64,000 bases of DNA from Streptomyces sp. NBC_01775 (GTDB lineage Bacteria; Actinomycetota; Actinomycetes; Streptomycetales; Streptomycetaceae), in NCBI RefSeq assembly GCF_035917675.1, contig NZ_CP109105.1, positions 186,001-250,000 of the forward strand, written 5' to 3'. The position numbers and the translations under genes are program-made. The notes below the pieces were generated by a model. It searched no databases, had not been told where the DNA came from, and saw only the letters and a list, made by a program, of their open reading frames with translations. Below are positions 63,780 through 64,000 of this stretch, piece after piece; the stretch's first letter is position 1, and the number at the start of each line of letters is the position of its first letter.

Positions 63780-64000
63780 TGGCGATTCAGCGGATGGACA
63801 ACGTCGGCATCGTCGTCGAGGACATGGATGCCGCCATTGCGTTCTTCGTGGAACTCGGTATGGAGCTGGAGGGCAGGGCGCAGGTCGAGGGCCTCGTCGC
63901 CGACCAGTGCACCGGACTCGACGGCGTCCGCTGTGACATCGCGATGGTCCGGACCCCGGACGGTCACAGCCGGCTCGAGCTGGCGAAGTACCGCAGCCCC
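63780..64000 (+). CDS. VOC/glyoxalase-family protein, cut by the right edge
   Basis: ATG 63780 after GAAGGAGAAA. MAIQRMDNVGIVVEDMDAAI then AFFVELGMELEGRAQVEG, and VRCDIAMVRTPDGHSRLELA. One beta-alpha-beta-beta-beta module of the vicinal-oxygen-chelate fold is seen, with the Glu of HSRLEL as a likely metal ligand. 74 residues are visible; the rest is off the window. Lyase, dioxygenase or resistance protein cannot be told apart. Confidence 0.85.

Noticed and set aside
1..64000. tRNA and rRNA genes
   Set aside because: No cloverleaf with a convincing anticodon arm and CCA-side stem, and no rRNA-like sequence, was noticed; the T-arm-like words near 8300-8410 lack the rest of a tRNA.

Overview
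The window is high-GC actinobacterial DNA. Codon use, GTG and TTG starts, divergently transcribed regulator pairs and the protein families all point to Streptomyces or a close relative. It reads as accessory DNA, either a chromosome arm or a large linear plasmid: there is no rRNA, tRNA or core metabolic operon that I can see, mobile elements are numerous, and many genes are broken. Everything below comes from reading the sequence; no database search was run.

Layout. 0-5 kb: a partial alpha/beta hydrolase divergent from a MarR-type regulator, two winged-helix genes behind a perfect 32-bp palindrome and several repeats (possible plasmid origin), then decayed gene fragments. 5-21.2 kb: a complete type I-E CRISPR-Cas locus. 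It has three arrays (18, 13 and 37 repeats; about 65 spacers), all leader-left, with an IS110 transposase gene between arrays 1 and 2, and the operon cas3-cse1-cse2-cas7-cas5e-cas6e-cas1-cas2 between arrays 2 and 3. 21.2-30.9 kb: a wrecked Tn3-type transposase gene, a Ser/Thr kinase fused to an extracellular solute-binding domain, a frameshifted IS481-type transposase, an MFS exporter divergent from an ArsR regulator, and relics of a second, unrelated CRISPR repeat type at two places.

31-33 kb holds a CoiA-like protein. At 33.26-44.55 kb is a Tn3-family transposon whose ends can be read exactly: 38-bp perfect inverted repeats and a 5-bp target duplication GAGGC. It carries a serine resolvase, a hydrolase, a PadR-type regulator and a quinone-oxidoreductase-like gene. 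Its tnpA is split by a 4.36-kb element with two tyrosine recombinases plus a small third gene (Tn554/recombinase-trio type). Removing that element rejoins tnpA in frame between a Val and a His codon.

44.6-64 kb: regulators, small proteins, decayed methyltransferase and DNA-ligase fragments, a secreted endonuclease/phosphatase-family protein, a coiled-coil/membrane gene cluster, a secreted HNH nuclease, a pentapeptide-repeat membrane protein, and a protein with about nine zinc ribbons whose gene sits inside a broken ATP-dependent DNA ligase gene. The right edge is a partial VOC/glyoxalase-type gene.

How it fits together: the I-E genes look intact and co-translated (most junctions overlap), and array 3 beside cas1-cas2 is the likeliest site of current spacer uptake. 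The surroundings are a graveyard of insertions, nested at least two deep.
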